64,000 nucleotides of DNA. Source: AC-32 sp963715575. Its GTDB lineage: Bacteria; Actinomycetota; Thermoleophilia; Gaiellales; Gaiellaceae. The position numbers and the translations under genes were made by a program. Below, one piece after another: positions 38,767 to 49,001 of this stretch (position 1 is its first letter; every line of letters starts with the position of its first letter). The DNA lies in the NCBI GenBank assembly GCA_963715575.1, contig OY970250.1, positions 1,178,001-1,242,000 of the forward strand, in the 5' to 3' direction. The notes under the pieces were generated by a model that had not been told where the DNA came from, made no database searches, and saw only the letters and a list, made by a program, of their open reading frames with translations.

Positions 38767-40056
38767 CTACTTGGCGACGGGCTCGACGACGAGTGTCAGC
38801 TCCGGCCCCACGCTGGTGACGCGCACTTGCTGGCCCGGCTGCAGCGGTTCGTCCCCGGCGGGCCGCGCGCGCCAGAGCTCGCCGTGGACGAAGACCATGT
38901 CGCCGCGGCGGGCCTCGCCCAGCTCGCCGACGATCGTCTGCGGCCCGGCCTGGATCGGGCTGCGGCGCACCTGTACCGCTTTCGTCAGCGCGAACACCCA
39001 GATCAGGCCGATCCCGACCGCAAAGGCGACGAGCAGCGGCGTGTTCACGTCGTTGTACGGCGAGGGCGCGTTGTGGAAGAGCAGCAGCGTCCCGACCACG
39101 AGGCTGATCAGCCCGGCCACGGTCAGCGCGCCGTGCGTGACGACGTGCGCGTCGATCACCAGCAGCCCGACGCCCAGGAGCAGCAATGCGAAGCCGGCCC
39201 AGCTGATCGGCAGCACCGAGAAGCCGAACAGCGCGAGCAGCAGCGAGACCGCGCCGAGCGCGCCGGGCAGCACTACGCCCGGGTGGAAGATCTCGAAGCC
39301 GATCCCCGCGATCCCGGCCAGGAAGAGCAGCGGGATCAGGTTCGGGTCGATCAGCGCGTTCAGCAGGCTGGTGAAGAAGCCCGGGTCGACCTCGTCGATC
39401 TGCGCGCCGGCTGTGTGCAGGACGTAGTGCTTGCCGGCCGTCTTCTGGCCGTCGATCTTGTTGAGCAGCGCCGGCAGGGTCGGCGCGAGCACGTCGACGA
39501 CGTTCATCTCCTTCGCCTTGGTCTCGTCGAGGTTGGAGGCCTTGCGCACCGCGTCGGCGGCCCAGGCGGCGTTGCGGTGGTGGAACTTCATCAGGCTCGT
39601 GAGCGAGGCGACGGCATCGTTGATCACCTTGCGCCGCAGGTCCGAGCCGAGGTTCTGGCCGCTCGAGTCGATCGGCGTCGAGGAGCCGATGTTGGTCGCG
39701 GGCGCCATCGCGGCGACGTCGGCCGCCTCCGTGATCCAGACGCCTGCCGAGGCCGCACGGGCGCCGCTTGGCGAGACGTAGACGATCACCGGGATCTTGA
39801 GGCCGATCTCCTTCTTGACGATCTTGCGCATCGACTCCGAGAGGCCGCCCGGCGTGTCGACCAGGACGACCGCGGCGTCGTAGTGGTCGTCCTGGGCGCG
39901 CTGCAGCTGGTGGTCGAGGTAGCTAGAGGTGACCGGGTTGACCTCGAGCTCGTAATGGATCGCGAGCACGCGCGGCTGGGCTGCGGACGCCAGGGCGGGA
40001 ACGGCGAGAGCCACGACCACTGAGGCCAGGAACCCCCGGATAACGGGCCGCTTCAC
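38767..40056 (-). CDS. NfeD-like membrane-bound serine protease (long form)
   Basis: A 429-residue protein: signal peptide (to about residue 26), a ClpP/SppA-like protease domain with DTPGGL and the Ser region [14 protein letters not shown] (about 30-230), four to five membrane helices, and a C-terminal OB-fold NfeD domain (about 370-429). This is the long NfeD1b architecture. The frame opens far upstream, but GTG 40054-40056 gives a proper signal peptide. A TAGAAT element sits 11 bases before the start, suggesting a very short leader. Confidence 0.92.
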   Translation of the reverse strand: MKRPVIRGFLASVVVALAVPALASAAQPRVLAIHYELEVNPVTSSYLDHQLQRAQDDHYDAAVVLVDTPGGLSESMRKIVKKEIGLKIPVIVYVSPSGARAASAGVWITEAADVAAMAPATNIGSSTPIDSSGQNLGSDLRRKVINDAVASLTSLMKFHHRNAAWAADAVRKASNLDETKAKEMNVVDVLAPTLPALLNKIDGQKTAGKHYVLHTAGAQIDEVDPGFFTSLLNALIDPNLIPLLFLAGIAGIGFEIFHPGVVLPGALGAVSLLLALFGFSVLPISWAGFALLLLGVGLLVIDAHVVTHGALTVAGLISLVVGTLLLFHNAPSPYNDVNTPLLVAFAVGIGLIWVFALTKAVQVRRSPIQAGPQTIVGELGEARRGDMVFVHGELWRARPAGDEPLQPGQQVRVTSVGPELTLVVEPVAK

Positions 40057-40138
40057 GCTTGTAAAGATTCTACCGACGAGCAGCGGTTTTCCTTGCGGGC
40101 GAGGAAGGTGTCTGCTTCTCTCGAAGCGGGTCCGTTCG

Positions 40139-42193
40139 ATGAAGACGCCGCTAGTCGTCGCAGCCGCTCTCGCCGCCGCGTTCCCCGGCACCGCGCTCGG
40201 GGCCGGGCTGGTGCAGCAGCGGGATCTCCAGCCGCAGGCTGGCGTTCGCACGCTCCCGACCCGGAACTTCGAGCTGGTCGGCCTGCACTGGCGCGGGCCG
40301 GGTCTCGTCCAGTACCGCACGCGCAGCCTGGCCGGCCGCTGGAGCCGCTGGCTTCGCTCGAGCGACGAGGACGCGCTGCCCGACCGTGGCAGCCGCGAGT
40401 GGCGGGCCATGCCGGGCTGGCGCGTCGGCGAGCCGCAGTGGACGGGAGCCTCGAACGCGATCCAGTACCGCTCGCTCGGCCGCGTCTCCAGGGTGCGCGC
40501 CTTCCTCGTCCGCAGCCCCCGGCTCCCGGTGGGCGGCAAGCGCCCCGAGCTGGCGGGCGCACCGCCGATCGTCACGCGCGCCGACTGGCACGCCGACGAG
40601 GCGATCCGCCGCGCGGCGCCTTACTACGCCGACGGGATCCACCTCGCGATCGTCCATCACACGGCCGGCTCGAACTCGTACTCGAAGTCCCAGTCGGCCT
40701 CGATCGTGCGGGCGATCGAGCTCTACCACGTGCAGGGCAACGGCTGGAACGACATCGGCTACAACTTCCTGGTCGACAAGTACGGCCAGGTCTTCGAAGG
40801 CCGCTACGGCGGGATCACGAGGCCGGTGATCGGCGCCCACGCGCAAGGGTTCAACACCGGCTCGGTCGGGATCTCGGTGATCGGCGACTACTCGTCGACC
40901 TCGATCTCACCGGCCGCGCGGGCCGCGCTCGTCTCGCTGATCGCCTGGCGGCTCGACCTGGCGCACGTCGACCCGCTCTCGAAGGTCGTGCGCATCTCGT
41001 CCGGGAACCCGCGTTATGCGGCAGGCACCGCGCTCACGTTGAACTCGATCTCCGCCCACCGCGACGTCTACCCGACCAGCTGCCCCGGCTCGAGCCTTTA
41101 CGCGCAGCTGCCCTCGCTGCGCAGCGAGGTCTCGCAGACGGGACTGCCGAAGCTCTACGCGCCCGCCGTGGTCGGCACGCTCGGCGGGCCTGTTCGCTTC
41201 ACGGCGCGGCTCTCGAACGCGGTCGGCTGGACGGTGACGGTGCGCGACGACGCGGGCGCGACCGTGGCGAGCGGGACGGGCACCGGCTCGAAGGTCGACT
41301 GGACCTGGGACGCGACGGCCGCCACCGAGCAGCACTACGCGTGGTCGATCAGCGCGGCGCAGATGCGCCCCGCGACCGGCTCGATCGGTAGTGCACCCGT
41401 ACCGCTGGTGTTGCAGAAGCTGAAGCTCGCGCCGGCGATCGTCTCGCCGAACGGCGACGGCCGCGGCGACGAGGCCAGGGCCACGTACACGCTCACCGCG
41501 GCGGCGACCGTCACCGCCGAGGTGACCGACTCGCTCGACCAGCCGGTGGCGACGGTCTTCAGAGGCACGCGCGCGGCCGGCAGGCAGGAGCTGTCCTGGG
41601 CGCCGGGCGCGTTCCCCGACGGCTGGTACCGGCTGACGCTGACCGCCGTTGCCGGCACGAAGCGGGTGCAGACCTCGACGCGCTTCTGGGTCGACCGCAC
41701 CCTCGCTGCAACGGTCGCCGACGCGCCGGCGTTCTCGCCGCGGCGCGAGTCGCTCGGGCTCGGCTTCACGCTGCTCAACGCGGCCCATGTCGAGCTGCGC
41801 GTGCTGCATGGGTCGCAGGTCGTCGCCACGCCGTTCGAGGCCGACCTCGGGCCGGGGCCGCAGCGGCTGAGCTGGACGGGGAACAAGCTGCCGGACGGCC
41901 GCTACTGGATCGAGATCAACGCGACCGACTCGCTGCTGACGGTCACGCAGCGGGTGGTCGTCCGGATCGACCGGCACTCGCCGACGCTCCGGCTCGTCTC
42001 GCTCCGGTCGGCAGTCCTTCGCGTCTCCGAGCCGGTGCAGCTGGTCGTAGCCGTGAACGGGCGCTGGCGGAAGCTGAGGGTCAGGCGGGCAGGGTTGGTA
42101 CGCGTGCCGCATCGGGGCAGCGTGCGCGGGCTGACCGCCTACGCGATCGACGCGGCCGGCAACAAGAGCCGGGTCGTCAGCGCGCGCCGCTGA
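40139..42193 (+). CDS. Secreted PGRP-type N-acetylmuramoyl-L-alanine amidase
   Basis: A 684-residue exported protein. After a signal peptide (1-21) and an N-terminal beta domain, residues about 140-330 form an amidase_2/PGRP domain with zinc-ligand motifs IVHHTAG and SAHRDVYPTSCPG, and YNFLVDKYGQVFEGR. It cleaves the amide between MurNAc and L-Ala. The C-terminal half holds FlgD-Ig-like domains (VSPNGDGRGDEARATY) probably used for wall or surface placement. ATG 40139 is 82 bases from the divergent NfeD start. Its end overlaps birA by 17 bases on the other strand. Confidence 0.92.
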   Translation: MKTPLVVAAALAAAFPGTALGAGLVQQRDLQPQAGVRTLPTRNFELVGLHWRGPGLVQYRTRSLAGRWSRWLRSSDEDALPDRGSREWRAMPGWRVGEPQWTGASNAIQYRSLGRVSRVRAFLVRSPRLPVGGKRPELAGAPPIVTRADWHADEAIRRAAPYYADGIHLAIVHHTAGSNSYSKSQSASIVRAIELYHVQGNGWNDIGYNFLVDKYGQVFEGRYGGITRPVIGAHAQGFNTGSVGISVIGDYSSTSISPAARAALVSLIAWRLDLAHVDPLSKVVRISSGNPRYAAGTALTLNSISAHRDVYPTSCPGSSLYAQLPSLRSEVSQTGLPKLYAPAVVGTLGGPVRFTARLSNAVGWTVTVRDDAGATVASGTGTGSKVDWTWDATAATEQHYAWSISAAQMRPATGSIGSAPVPLVLQKLKLAPAIVSPNGDGRGDEARATYTLTAAATVTAEVTDSLDQPVATVFRGTRAAGRQELSWAPGAFPDGWYRLTLTAVAGTKRVQTSTRFWVDRTLAATVADAPAFSPRRESLGLGFTLLNAAHVELRVLHGSQVVATPFEADLGPGPQRLSWTGNKLPDGRYWIEINATDSLLTVTQRVVVRIDRHSPTLRLVSLRSAVLRVSEPVQLVVAVNGRWRKLRVRRAGLVRVPHRGSVRGLTAYAIDAAGNKSRVVSARR

Positions 42194-42758
42194 CCCAGGC
42201 GTCGTAACGGCGCTCGAGCCGCTCGAGGAGCTCGGCGAGCAGCTCCGCCCGGTCGAGCTCGCGGTCGGTCTCGACGAGCAGCGAGGTCGCGGGGCGGTCG
42301 ACCTCCTGCGGCAGCTCGTCCGCAGGGACGTTGACGTTGACGCCGATCCCGAGCACCACGCGCTCCTCGCGGGCCTCGGCCAGGACCCCCGCGACCTTGC
42401 GCTCGCCGACGAGCACGTCGTTCGGGAACTTCAGCTCGGGCTCTAGCCCGGTCAGGGCGGCGATCGCCTCCGCGCAGGCGCGGGCCGCGACGCCGGTCAG
42501 CTCGGGCAGCCGCTCCGAGGCGATCGCCGGGCGCAGCTGCAGTGAGCAGAGCAGGCTCGTTCCGGCGGGCGCGAGCCAGCGCTTGCCCAGCCGCCCGCGC
42601 CCCGCTGTCTGCTCGTCGGCCGCGACCAACGCGCCCTCCGCGGCCTCGGGCAGCAGCAGCAGCTGCGTCGAGGGCGTCGAGGCGACGTGCTCGTAGGGCC
42701 GGCCGAAGCGGCCGCGCAGCAGCGGCTCGACGGCCTCAGGCGACAGTGAGTCGGTCAT
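42177..42758 (-). CDS. birA: Biotin-[acetyl-CoA-carboxylase] ligase, short form
   Basis: A 193-residue enzyme that attaches biotin to the carboxyl-carrier protein. Motifs are STPSTQ, ADEQTAGRGRLGKRW (the GRGRxGR-type loop), KFPNDVLV and GIGVNVN. The N-terminal helix-turn-helix of the E. coli repressor-ligase is absent, so it is a ligase only. I chose ATG 42756-42758. It is divergent from the sigma-factor/fab cluster and close to accD-accA, which fits a fatty-acid-synthesis region; accB and accC are not in the window. Confidence 0.93.
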   Translation of the reverse strand: MTDSLSPEAVEPLLRGRFGRPYEHVASTPSTQLLLLPEAAEGALVAADEQTAGRGRLGKRWLAPAGTSLLCSLQLRPAIASERLPELTGVAARACAEAIAALTGLEPELKFPNDVLVGERKVAGVLAEAREERVVLGIGVNVNVPADELPQEVDRPATSLLVETDRELDRAELLAELLERLERRYDAWVSGAR

Positions 42759-42780
42759 CGCGAAATACACTACGGCGGCT

Positions 42781-43395
42781 GTGCAACCTCCTCTGCGCAA
42801 GCGCCGTCAGATTCGGCAGGACCCGCGGCCCGAGCGGCAGCTCGTCTACGAGAGGCTCAGTGATCCGATCCTGGTCAAGCGCGCGAAGGACGGCGACGCG
42901 AAGGCGCTCGCCACGCTCGTCGAGCGGCATGCGCCGCGGGTCGAGAAGCTCGCCGCGCATGTGCTCGCCGACCCCGAGGACGCCCGCGACGCCGCCCAGG
43001 AGGCGCTGGCCAAGCTCTGCGTCCGTCTACGCCAATTCCGCGGCGACTCGCAGTTCGCGACCTGGCTGCACCGGCTCGTGGTCAACACGTGCCTCGACGT
43101 CGCCGACCGCCAGCGCGGCCGTCGCTGCGAGCCGCTGCACGAGGACGAGCGGGTCGCCGCCGACGCCGATCCCGCCCGCGAGGCGGCGCTCTCCGAGCTG
43201 CGCCACGAGCTGCGGCATGAGCTGGCCGGGCTGTCGCAGGAACAGGCGAGCGTGGTCGTGCTGAAGGACGCGCTCGGCTTCTCGTTCGCGGAGATCTCGG
43301 TTCGCTCGGGGATGCCGGTCGGCACGGCGAAGTGTTACGCACACCGGGCCCGCGCCGGCCTGCGCGCGCGGCTCACGGACGAGCACGCCGCGTGA
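42781..43395 (+). CDS. ECF-like sigma-70 family RNA polymerase sigma factor
   Basis: A 204-residue sigma factor. Region 2 spans DPILVKRAKDGDAKALATLVERH to FATWLHRLVVNTCLD, with the DAAQEALAKL core-binding helix. Region 4 is seen as LSQEQASVVVLKDALGFSFAEISVRSGMPVGTAKCYAHRAR in outline. There is no region 1.1 or 3, as in ECF factors. The GTG at 42781 lies 22 bases from birA. The stop overlaps the fabZ start by four bases, so the factor is made with the fatty-acid enzymes; no anti-sigma gene is adjacent. Confidence 0.92.
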   Translation: MQPPLRKRRQIRQDPRPERQLVYERLSDPILVKRAKDGDAKALATLVERHAPRVEKLAAHVLADPEDARDAAQEALAKLCVRLRQFRGDSQFATWLHRLVVNTCLDVADRQRGRRCEPLHEDERVAADADPAREAALSELRHELRHELAGLSQEQASVVVLKDALGFSFAEISVRSGMPVGTAKCYAHRARAGLRARLTDEHAA

Positions 43396-43823
43396 CGGTC
43401 CTCACGCGCACAGAGATCGAGGCGATCCTGCCTCACCGGGAGCCGTTCCTCCTGATCGACGAGGTGCTGGAGCTCGAGCCCGGCGAGCGCGTGGTCGCGC
43501 GCAAGACGGTGCGCGCCGACGAGTGGTACCTCGCGGGCCACTTCCCCGGCCGACCCGTGATGCCCGGGGTGCTGATCGTCGAGGGGATGGCCCAGGCCGG
43601 CGCCGTGGCCGTGCTCTCGCAGGAGGAGAACCGCGGCCGCCTCGCGCTCTTCGCCGGGATCGACGACGTCCGCTTCAAGCGGATCGTCGAACCGGGTGAC
43701 GAGCTCGTCTACGAGTGCCGGCTCGAGAGCGTGCGCGGGCCGATCGGCAAGGGCAAGGCGACGGCGCACGTGGGCGACCAGCTCGCCGCACGGGGAACAC
43801 TGACGTTCGCGGTGGAGAGATGA
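43392..43823 (+). CDS. fabZ: 3-hydroxyacyl-ACP dehydratase
   Basis: A 143-residue hot-dog enzyme dehydrating beta-hydroxyacyl-ACP in type II fatty acid synthesis. The active-site pair is His50 (GHFPGRPVMPGVL) and Glu64 (EGMAQAG), and the protein opens with ILPHREPFLLIDEV as usual. The start is GTG 43392-43394, four-base overlap with the sigma gene. Its stop overlaps the fabH ATG. Confidence 0.95.
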   Translation: MTVLTRTEIEAILPHREPFLLIDEVLELEPGERVVARKTVRADEWYLAGHFPGRPVMPGVLIVEGMAQAGAVAVLSQEENRGRLALFAGIDDVRFKRIVEPGDELVYECRLESVRGPIGKGKATAHVGDQLAARGTLTFAVER

Positions 43824-44833
43824 TCGGCAGCGTCAACGGCCTCGCGGTCTCGATCACCGGGCTCGGCTCGTACGTGCCCGACCGGGTGCTCACCAACGAC
43901 GACCTCTCGACCATGATGGACACGAACGACGAGTGGATCCGCGAGCGCACCGGGATCCGCGAGCGCCGGATCGCCGAGCCGGAGCAGGCGCTCTCCGATC
44001 TCTGCCTGCCGGCCGCGCGCGAGGCGCTCGCCGACGCGGGCGCCGAGGCCTCCGAGCTCGACCTGATCATCGTCGCCACCGTCACGCCGGACATGGCGTT
44101 CCCGTCGACCGGCGCGATCCTGGCCGACCAGCTCGGCGCGGAGTCAGCCGCCGCCTACGACCTCTCGGCCGGCTGCACCGGCTTCATGTACGCGGTCGCG
44201 CAGGGCTACGGGATGCTCGCCGGCGGCCTCGCGCACAAGGCGCTGATCGTCGGCGGTGACGTGCTCTCGAAGATCATGGACTGGAGCGACCGCTCGACGG
44301 CCGTGCTTTTCGGCGACGGCGCGGGCGCGGTCGTGCTCGAGCGGGTCGCGGACGGCGGCTTCCTCGGCTTCGAGCTTGGCGCCGACGGCTCGGGCGGCCC
44401 GCAGCTCTACCTGCCGGCCGGCGGCTCGCGGACGCCCGCGAGCGCCGAGTCGGTCGAGGAGCGAATGCACTTCGTGCACATGAACGGGCGCGAGGTGTTC
44501 AAGTTCGCGACCCGCGTGCTCGTCAGCTCCGCGGAAGCAGTGCTGACCGAGTGCGGGCGCACTATCGAAGACGTCGACGTCTACGTTCCGCATCAGGCGA
44601 ATGTGCGCATCATCGAACATGCGCGGCAGAAGCTCGGGATTCCGGAGGAGAAGACGGTGATCGACGTCGACCGCTACGGCAACACCTCGTCGGGCTCGAT
44701 TCCGCTCGCCTTGGCGGATGCGAAGGCCGATGGCAGGCTTCGCGCAGGCAGGCTCGTATTGATGACGGGAATGGGTGCCGGGCTCACGTGGGGCTCGGGT
44801 CTGATCGAATGGACGGCAGGAGGAGAGGGATGA
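43820..44833 (+). CDS. fabH: Beta-ketoacyl-ACP synthase III
   Basis: A 337-residue initiating condensing enzyme joining an acyl-CoA to malonyl-ACP. Catalytic Cys119 lies in LSAGCTGF, His in VPHQANVRI and Asn in YGNTSSGSIP. ATG 43820 overlaps the fabZ stop (ATGA), and the stop overlaps the fabD ATG. Primer choice (straight or branched chain) cannot be read from the sequence. Confidence 0.96.
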   Translation: MIGSVNGLAVSITGLGSYVPDRVLTNDDLSTMMDTNDEWIRERTGIRERRIAEPEQALSDLCLPAAREALADAGAEASELDLIIVATVTPDMAFPSTGAILADQLGAESAAAYDLSAGCTGFMYAVAQGYGMLAGGLAHKALIVGGDVLSKIMDWSDRSTAVLFGDGAGAVVLERVADGGFLGFELGADGSGGPQLYLPAGGSRTPASAESVEERMHFVHMNGREVFKFATRVLVSSAEAVLTECGRTIEDVDVYVPHQANVRIIEHARQKLGIPEEKTVIDVDRYGNTSSGSIPLALADAKADGRLRAGRLVLMTGMGAGLTWGSGLIEWTAGGEG

Positions 44834-45762
44834 GCGCGACGAAGATCGCATTTTGCTTTCCGGGCCAGGGCTCGCTGGAGGCGGGCATGGGCCGGGAGAT
44901 CGCCCTGGCCGTGCCGGCGGCGATGGAGGTCTACGAGCGCGCGAGCGAGGCTTCGGGGCTCGACCTCGTCCGCCTCTGCTTCGAGGCGCCGGAGGAGGAG
45001 CTCGTCCATACGGAGGTGCAGCAGCCGGCCCTCGTCGCCACCAGCCTTGCCGTGCTGGCCGCGTTGCGCGAGAACGGTTTCGAGCCGGACGTCGTCGTCG
45101 GCCACTCGGTCGGCGAGTTCGCCGCGCTCGCCGCTTCGCAGGCGCTTTCCAACGACGACGCGATCAGGCTCGTTCGCGAGCGCGGCCTGGCGATGGCCGA
45201 GGCCGCCCGCGAGAACCCCGGCTCGATGGCGGCGATTCTCGGGCTCGCCGACGAGGTGGTCGAGGCGCTGTGCGCCAAGATCGCCAACGTGTGGCCGGCG
45301 AACTACAACTGCCCCGGCCAGATCGTGGTCTCGGGGCAGAGCCCTTCAGTGGACGAGTGCTGCAGCGAGGCGGAGCTCCAGGGGGCGCGCCGCACGGTCA
45401 AGCTGCGTGTCTCGGGCGCGTTCCACAGCCCGCTCGTCGCCCGCGCCGCCGAGCACCTGCGCCCGGCGCTGGAGCGCGCGAAGTTCTCCGACCCGATTGC
45501 GCCGTTCATGTCGACCGTGACGGCGAAGATCGAGCCGGCGCAGAAGATGGCCGCGCTGCTCGTCGAGCAGCTGACCGCGCCGGTCAAGTTCACGCAGGCC
45601 GCGCGCGAGCTGATGCGCCAGGGCGTGAAGGTCTTCGTCGAGGTCGGCCCGGGCAACGTCCTGACCGGTTTACTGAAGAGGATCGACCGCAGCGTGAAGG
45701 CGATCCCGGTCGGCGACCTGGCTTCGCTCGAGAAGCTGCGGGAGACGCTCGAAACTGCCTGA
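44830..45762 (+). CDS. fabD: Malonyl-CoA:ACP transacylase
   Basis: A 310-residue enzyme that loads malonyl groups onto ACP. The first motif is FCFPGQGS, the nucleophile Ser93 is in VVGHSVGEFAAL, and the catalytic His is in SGAFHSPL. The C-terminal VEVGPGNVLTGLLKR motif is present. ATG 44830 overlaps the fabH stop. Its end overlaps the proposed CTG start of fabG by eight bases. Confidence 0.95.
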   Translation: MSATKIAFCFPGQGSLEAGMGREIALAVPAAMEVYERASEASGLDLVRLCFEAPEEELVHTEVQQPALVATSLAVLAALRENGFEPDVVVGHSVGEFAALAASQALSNDDAIRLVRERGLAMAEAARENPGSMAAILGLADEVVEALCAKIANVWPANYNCPGQIVVSGQSPSVDECCSEAELQGARRTVKLRVSGAFHSPLVARAAEHLRPALERAKFSDPIAPFMSTVTAKIEPAQKMAALLVEQLTAPVKFTQAARELMRQGVKVFVEVGPGNVLTGLLKRIDRSVKAIPVGDLASLEKLRETLETA

Positions 45763-46486
45763 CGGGTTCTGCTCGCTCGAAGGCAGGACGGCCCTCGTCA
45801 CCGGCGGCTCGCGCGGGATCGGGCGCGCGATCGCGCTCGAGCTGGCCCGCGGCGGCGCGCAGGTCGTGGTCGGTTACCGCTCCGGCGCCGAGGAGGCCGA
45901 GGCGGTGGCGAAGGAGGCCGGCGGCCGCGCGGTGCAGGCCGACGTCTCCGACCCCCACGAGGCCAAGCGCCTGGTCGAAGAGGCCGGCGACCTCGACATC
46001 CTCGTCAACAACGCCGGCCTCACGCGCGACGGGCTGCTGGCGCGGATGCCGGACGACGACTGGCGCGACGTGATCGAGACGAACCTCTCATCCGTCTTCT
46101 ACACCTGTCGCGCGGTCACCCGCGGGATGATGAAGAAGCGGGCCGGCTCGATCGTGAACGTCTCCAGCATCGTGGGCGTCCACGGCAACTGGGGGCAGAC
46201 GAACTACGGCGCCTCGAAGGCGGGGATCATCGGCTTCACCAAGTCGCTCGCCCGCGAGCTCGGCAGCCGCGGCGTGCGCGCGAACGTGGTCGCGCCGGGC
46301 TACGTGAACACCCGGCTGACGGACGTGCTCCCGGGCGAGGCGCAGCAGGCGATGCTGGCCAACACGCCCCTTGGCCGTCTCGGCGAGCCGGAAGACATCG
46401 CCGGGGCGGTACGCTTCCTGTGCTCCGACGAGGCCGCCTTCATTACAGGCGACGTGCTGCTCGTCGACGGCGGGCTCGGGATGTAG
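45755..46486 (+). CDS. fabG: 3-oxoacyl-ACP reductase (CTG start proposed)
   Basis: A 243-residue NADPH-dependent short-chain dehydrogenase. The nucleotide site is TGGSRGIG (about residues 16-23), followed by VNNAG and the Ser-Tyr-Lys triad in NVSSIVG and YGASKAG. The first GTG in frame is at 45866, well past the cofactor-binding glycines, so it cannot be the start of a working enzyme. The only suitable upstream codon is CTG 45755, 10 bases after GGGAG. I therefore propose a CTG start. Confidence 0.9.
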   Translation: MPDGFCSLEGRTALVTGGSRGIGRAIALELARGGAQVVVGYRSGAEEAEAVAKEAGGRAVQADVSDPHEAKRLVEEAGDLDILVNNAGLTRDGLLARMPDDDWRDVIETNLSSVFYTCRAVTRGMMKKRAGSIVNVSSIVGVHGNWGQTNYGASKAGIIGFTKSLARELGSRGVRANVVAPGYVNTRLTDVLPGEAQQAMLANTPLGRLGEPEDIAGAVRFLCSDEAAFITGDVLLVDGGLGM

Positions 46487-47752
<1,266 letters not shown>

Positions 47753-47765
47753 GACGGCCTACGGC

Positions 47766-48548
47766 CTAACCCGCGCAGGCTTCGGCATAGAAGTCTGCGT
47801 ACTGGGCGAAGTGCGCGTTCCAGTAGTCGCCGTCGTGATTGCCCGGCCACACGTGGAAGCTGACGTCCGCGCCGCGGGCGCGTAGCTCGCGGGCGAGGTG
47901 CGATGCCGCCGGGCGGAGCTGGTCCTTGTTGCCGATGTCGATCCAGATCGGCGCGTCATAAGGCGACCTCTTCCGCGCGATCCCGATCAGGTCGTGCCGC
48001 TTGAAGTCGGCGGCGTTGTCGAACCCGAAGGAGATGTCGTCGGAACCTGGTTCGAAGACGGCAGGCGAATGCCCGCCGACCGCGCAGAACCTCCGCAGCC
48101 GGCCGAGGTCGAGCGCGCCGAACCCGCCCATCGAGATGCCGCCGATCGCGATCCGCTCCTTGTCTGCGCCGCTGCGGGCGAGGGCGGCGGGGATCACCTC
48201 GTCGAGCACGTACGAGCCCCACTTCCCCTCCTTGCGGTCGTGCCACCAGCCGATGTCGCCTTCGGGGAGCACGACGACCGGGGCGCGGTCGCCCAGCCGG
48301 CGCAACGCCGAAACGAACACGGGGCTGAGCGTGTCGCTCGGCGTGCCGCCGTAGCCGTGCAGGAAGACGAGCAGCGCCCTGCCGTCGCCTCCGCCGCGCG
48401 GCGTGACCAGCGTCTCGTAGAACGAGCGGCCGAACAGCTTGCTCTTGAGCGCGAAGGTGGAGACCTTGAGGGGCGTCTCCGGCGTCGAGCTCGACGAGCC
48501 GCATCCGACCGCAAGCACCACGACCAAGAGCGAGACCCCGATCCGCAT
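47766..48548 (-). CDS. Alpha/beta-hydrolase esterase, predicted lipoprotein
   Basis: A 260-residue exported hydrolase. The signal ends in a lipobox (VLAVGC). The fold is shown by LLVFLHGYGG (oxyanion region), nucleophile Ser in GGISMGGFGAL and a late His in WPGNHDGDYW; an Asp is available in DIGNKDQL. It resembles esterase D and PHB-depolymerase-like families. The substrate is unknown. ATG 48546-48548. It is convergent with fabF and divergent from the PIN gene. Confidence 0.85.
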   Translation of the reverse strand: MRIGVSLLVVVLAVGCGSSSSTPETPLKVSTFALKSKLFGRSFYETLVTPRGGGDGRALLVFLHGYGGTPSDTLSPVFVSALRRLGDRAPVVVLPEGDIGWWHDRKEGKWGSYVLDEVIPAALARSGADKERIAIGGISMGGFGALDLGRLRRFCAVGGHSPAVFEPGSDDISFGFDNAADFKRHDLIGIARKRSPYDAPIWIDIGNKDQLRPAASHLARELRARGADVSFHVWPGNHDGDYWNAHFAQYADFYAEACAG

Positions 48549-48583
48549 CGGGCGCGATGGTACTGCGGGTAGCGTGCGGCCCG

Positions 48584-48991
48584 GTGGCCAGATTCGTCGT
48601 CGACTGCAGTGCCGTCCTCCAGCTGGCGAGCGAGGAGATCGAGGTTCACCCCGAGCACGAGCTGCTCGCGCCGACGCTCTTGCGCTCCCAGACGCTGTCG
48701 GTGCTGCACGAGGCCGTGCACCGCGGCGAGCTCGAGAGCGAGGTGGCGCTCGAGCGGCTCGAGCGCATCTGGGCGATGCCGATCCGCCTGCTCGGCGACG
48801 CGGTGCTGCGGCGCAACGCCTGGCGGTTCGCCGAGCAGCTCGGGTGGGCGCAGACCTACGACGCCGAGTACCTCGCGCTGACGAAGCTGCAGGGCGACGC
48901 GCTGGTCACGCTCGACCAGGAGCTCGCCCGCAAGGCGGAGGGCGTTGTCCCGACGGCGACGCTCGACGAGCTGCGCACACCGTCTCGCTAA
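48584..48991 (+). CDS. PIN-domain protein (VapC-like), no antitoxin adjacent
   Basis: A 135-residue PIN nuclease. The acidic residues of the site are visible: Asp in FVVDCSAV, Glu in LSVLHEAVHRGEL, and Asp residues in TYDAEYLALTKLQGDALVTLDQEL. VapC toxins with this fold cleave tRNA or rRNA and are normally encoded just after an antitoxin. Here the upstream gene is divergent and the downstream gene is a HAD hydrolase, so no cognate antitoxin is visible. GTG 48584 is preferred to the earlier frame start at 48557. Confidence 0.8.
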   Translation: MARFVVDCSAVLQLASEEIEVHPEHELLAPTLLRSQTLSVLHEAVHRGELESEVALERLERIWAMPIRLLGDAVLRRNAWRFAEQLGWAQTYDAEYLALTKLQGDALVTLDQELARKAEGVVPTATLDELRTPSR

Positions 48992-49001
48992 GCTCGCTGC
49001 C

